NCBI GenBank assembly: GCA_007124345.1 | Contig: SLFH01000113.1 | Span: 1 to 5,926, forward strand | Reading direction: 5' to 3' | Length of the DNA: 5,926 bases | Origin: Phycisphaerales bacterium | GTDB lineage: Bacteria; Planctomycetota; Phycisphaerae; Phycisphaerales; UBA1924 | Shown here: in pieces, positions 5,441 through 5,926 of the stretch | Numbering within the stretch: the stretch's first letter is position 1 | Layout: each line of letters starts with the position of its first letter | The notes under the pieces: generated by a model | The model's database searches: none | What the model was told of the DNA's origin: nothing | What the model saw: only the letters and a program-made list of their open reading frames with translations | Translations under genes and position numbers: made by a program

Positions 5441-5926
5441 TCACTCGCGGCCGAACATCAGGTAGAGCTTGTACAGGAGGTAGAGGATCTCGATGTAGAG
5501 CCAGATCACCGCGGTGACCAGGGCGTAGCCCGCGTACCACTCGAAGTGCTTGGGGAAGCGGTTCTTGACGCCCATCTCGATCGTCTGGAACGACATGAGC
5601 ACATTGAACGAGGCCAGGATCACCACGAACCCGCTGAACGCGATGCCGACCGGGCCGGCCTCGTGGATCAGCGGGATGCCGCCGAAGCCGAGCATCCGCA
5701 TCACCAGACCGGCGACATAGGTGAACATCACCGCCATGATGAGCGTCGAGATGATCTTCATCGCGGTGCCCGAGAGGCGGAACTTGCCGAAGGTGAAGAG
5801 CGCCAGGAGCGAGAGCACCACGCCGAAGGTCAGCAGGATCGCGTTGAGCACCACGCCCGCGCCTCGCGCGATCGCCTGATCGCGCGTGAGAGGCTCGGTG
5901 GCGCCGAGCAGGCCAGCGTTGGCCTC
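5441..5926 (-). CDS. Bax inhibitor-1-like / YccA-type membrane protein, C-terminal part (runs off the right edge)
   Basis: The frame is open from the window edge at 5926 to the TGA at 5443-5441, giving 161 C-terminal residues. The GTG codons near 5854 are internal, because conserved-looking sequence (LLGATEPLTRDQAIARGAG) continues upstream of them. Four hydrophobic segments are visible, at about 25-47, 55-79, 92-113 and 129-154, ending in EWYAGYALVTAVIWLYIEI (129-147) and a short hydrophilic GRE tail. The EWYA..LV...WLY.EIL ending resembles the PF12811 Bax inhibitor 1-like branch, whose full length is roughly 230-260 residues, so about one third is missing. It is an inner-membrane protein. 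Relatives have been linked to calcium leak and membrane-protein quality control, but no role is established for this branch. A strong intrinsic terminator follows it. Confidence 0.88.
   Translation of the reverse strand, partial: EANAGLLGATEPLTRDQAIARGAGVVLNAILLTFGVVLSLLALFTFGKFRLSGTAMKIISTLIMAVMFTYVAGLVMRMLGFGGIPLIHEAGPVGIAFSGFVVILASFNVLMSFQTIEMGVKNRFPKHFEWYAGYALVTAVIWLYIEILYLLYKLYLMFGRE

Noticed and set aside
5441..5854. Taking the GTG at 5854 as the start of the Bax inhibitor-like gene.
   Set aside because: The frame stays open to the window edge with plausible protein sequence, and a 137-residue product would be too short for the family.

Overview
The window is GC-rich (strong G/C preference at third codon positions) and densely coding, with very short gaps and almost no Shine-Dalgarno sequences. 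Together with a long, HAL2-type bisphosphate nucleotidase, a PF12811-like Bax-inhibitor protein and a variant class IV aminotransferase, this suggests a planctomycete, perhaps of the Phycisphaerae. That placement is inference from protein style; no rRNA or other marker is present.

Layout, left to right. (1) Bases 1-581, minus strand: a DUF167/YggU-family gene overlaps by 4 nt (GTGA) a downstream gene that leaves the window at base 1; its visible 91 residues hold two membrane segments. (2) Bases 639-1547, plus: a family 2 glycosyltransferase of the WaaE/lipopolysaccharide core type, divergent from DUF167 across only 57 nt, with an odd Pro/Gly-rich tail. (3) Bases 1688-4390, plus: a two-gene unit of a DEAD-box RNA helicase (motif II reads DEVD) and, 30 nt later, a HAL2-like 3'(2'),5'-bisphosphate nucleotidase. 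(4) Bases 4419-5333, minus, convergent with the nucleotidase: a class IV PLP aminotransferase that lacks the usual PLP-contacting Glu. (5) Bases 5390-5419: a textbook intrinsic terminator acting on the minus strand. (6) Bases 5441-5926, minus: the C-terminal 161 residues of a Bax inhibitor-1-like membrane protein that enters from beyond the right edge.

Functionally these are mostly housekeeping genes rather than one pathway. The most interesting pairing is helicase plus PAP phosphatase: PAP is a known inhibitor of certain exoribonucleases, so co-expression with an RNA helicase could tie sulfur-nucleotide clearance to RNA turnover (inference). A second pattern is a possible leaderless-gene signature: three genes without a Shine-Dalgarno sequence carry a -10-like hexamer ending exactly six bases before the start codon. 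I see no rRNA, tRNA, CRISPR array, insertion sequence or phage gene, and no evidence of a new defence or mobile system.
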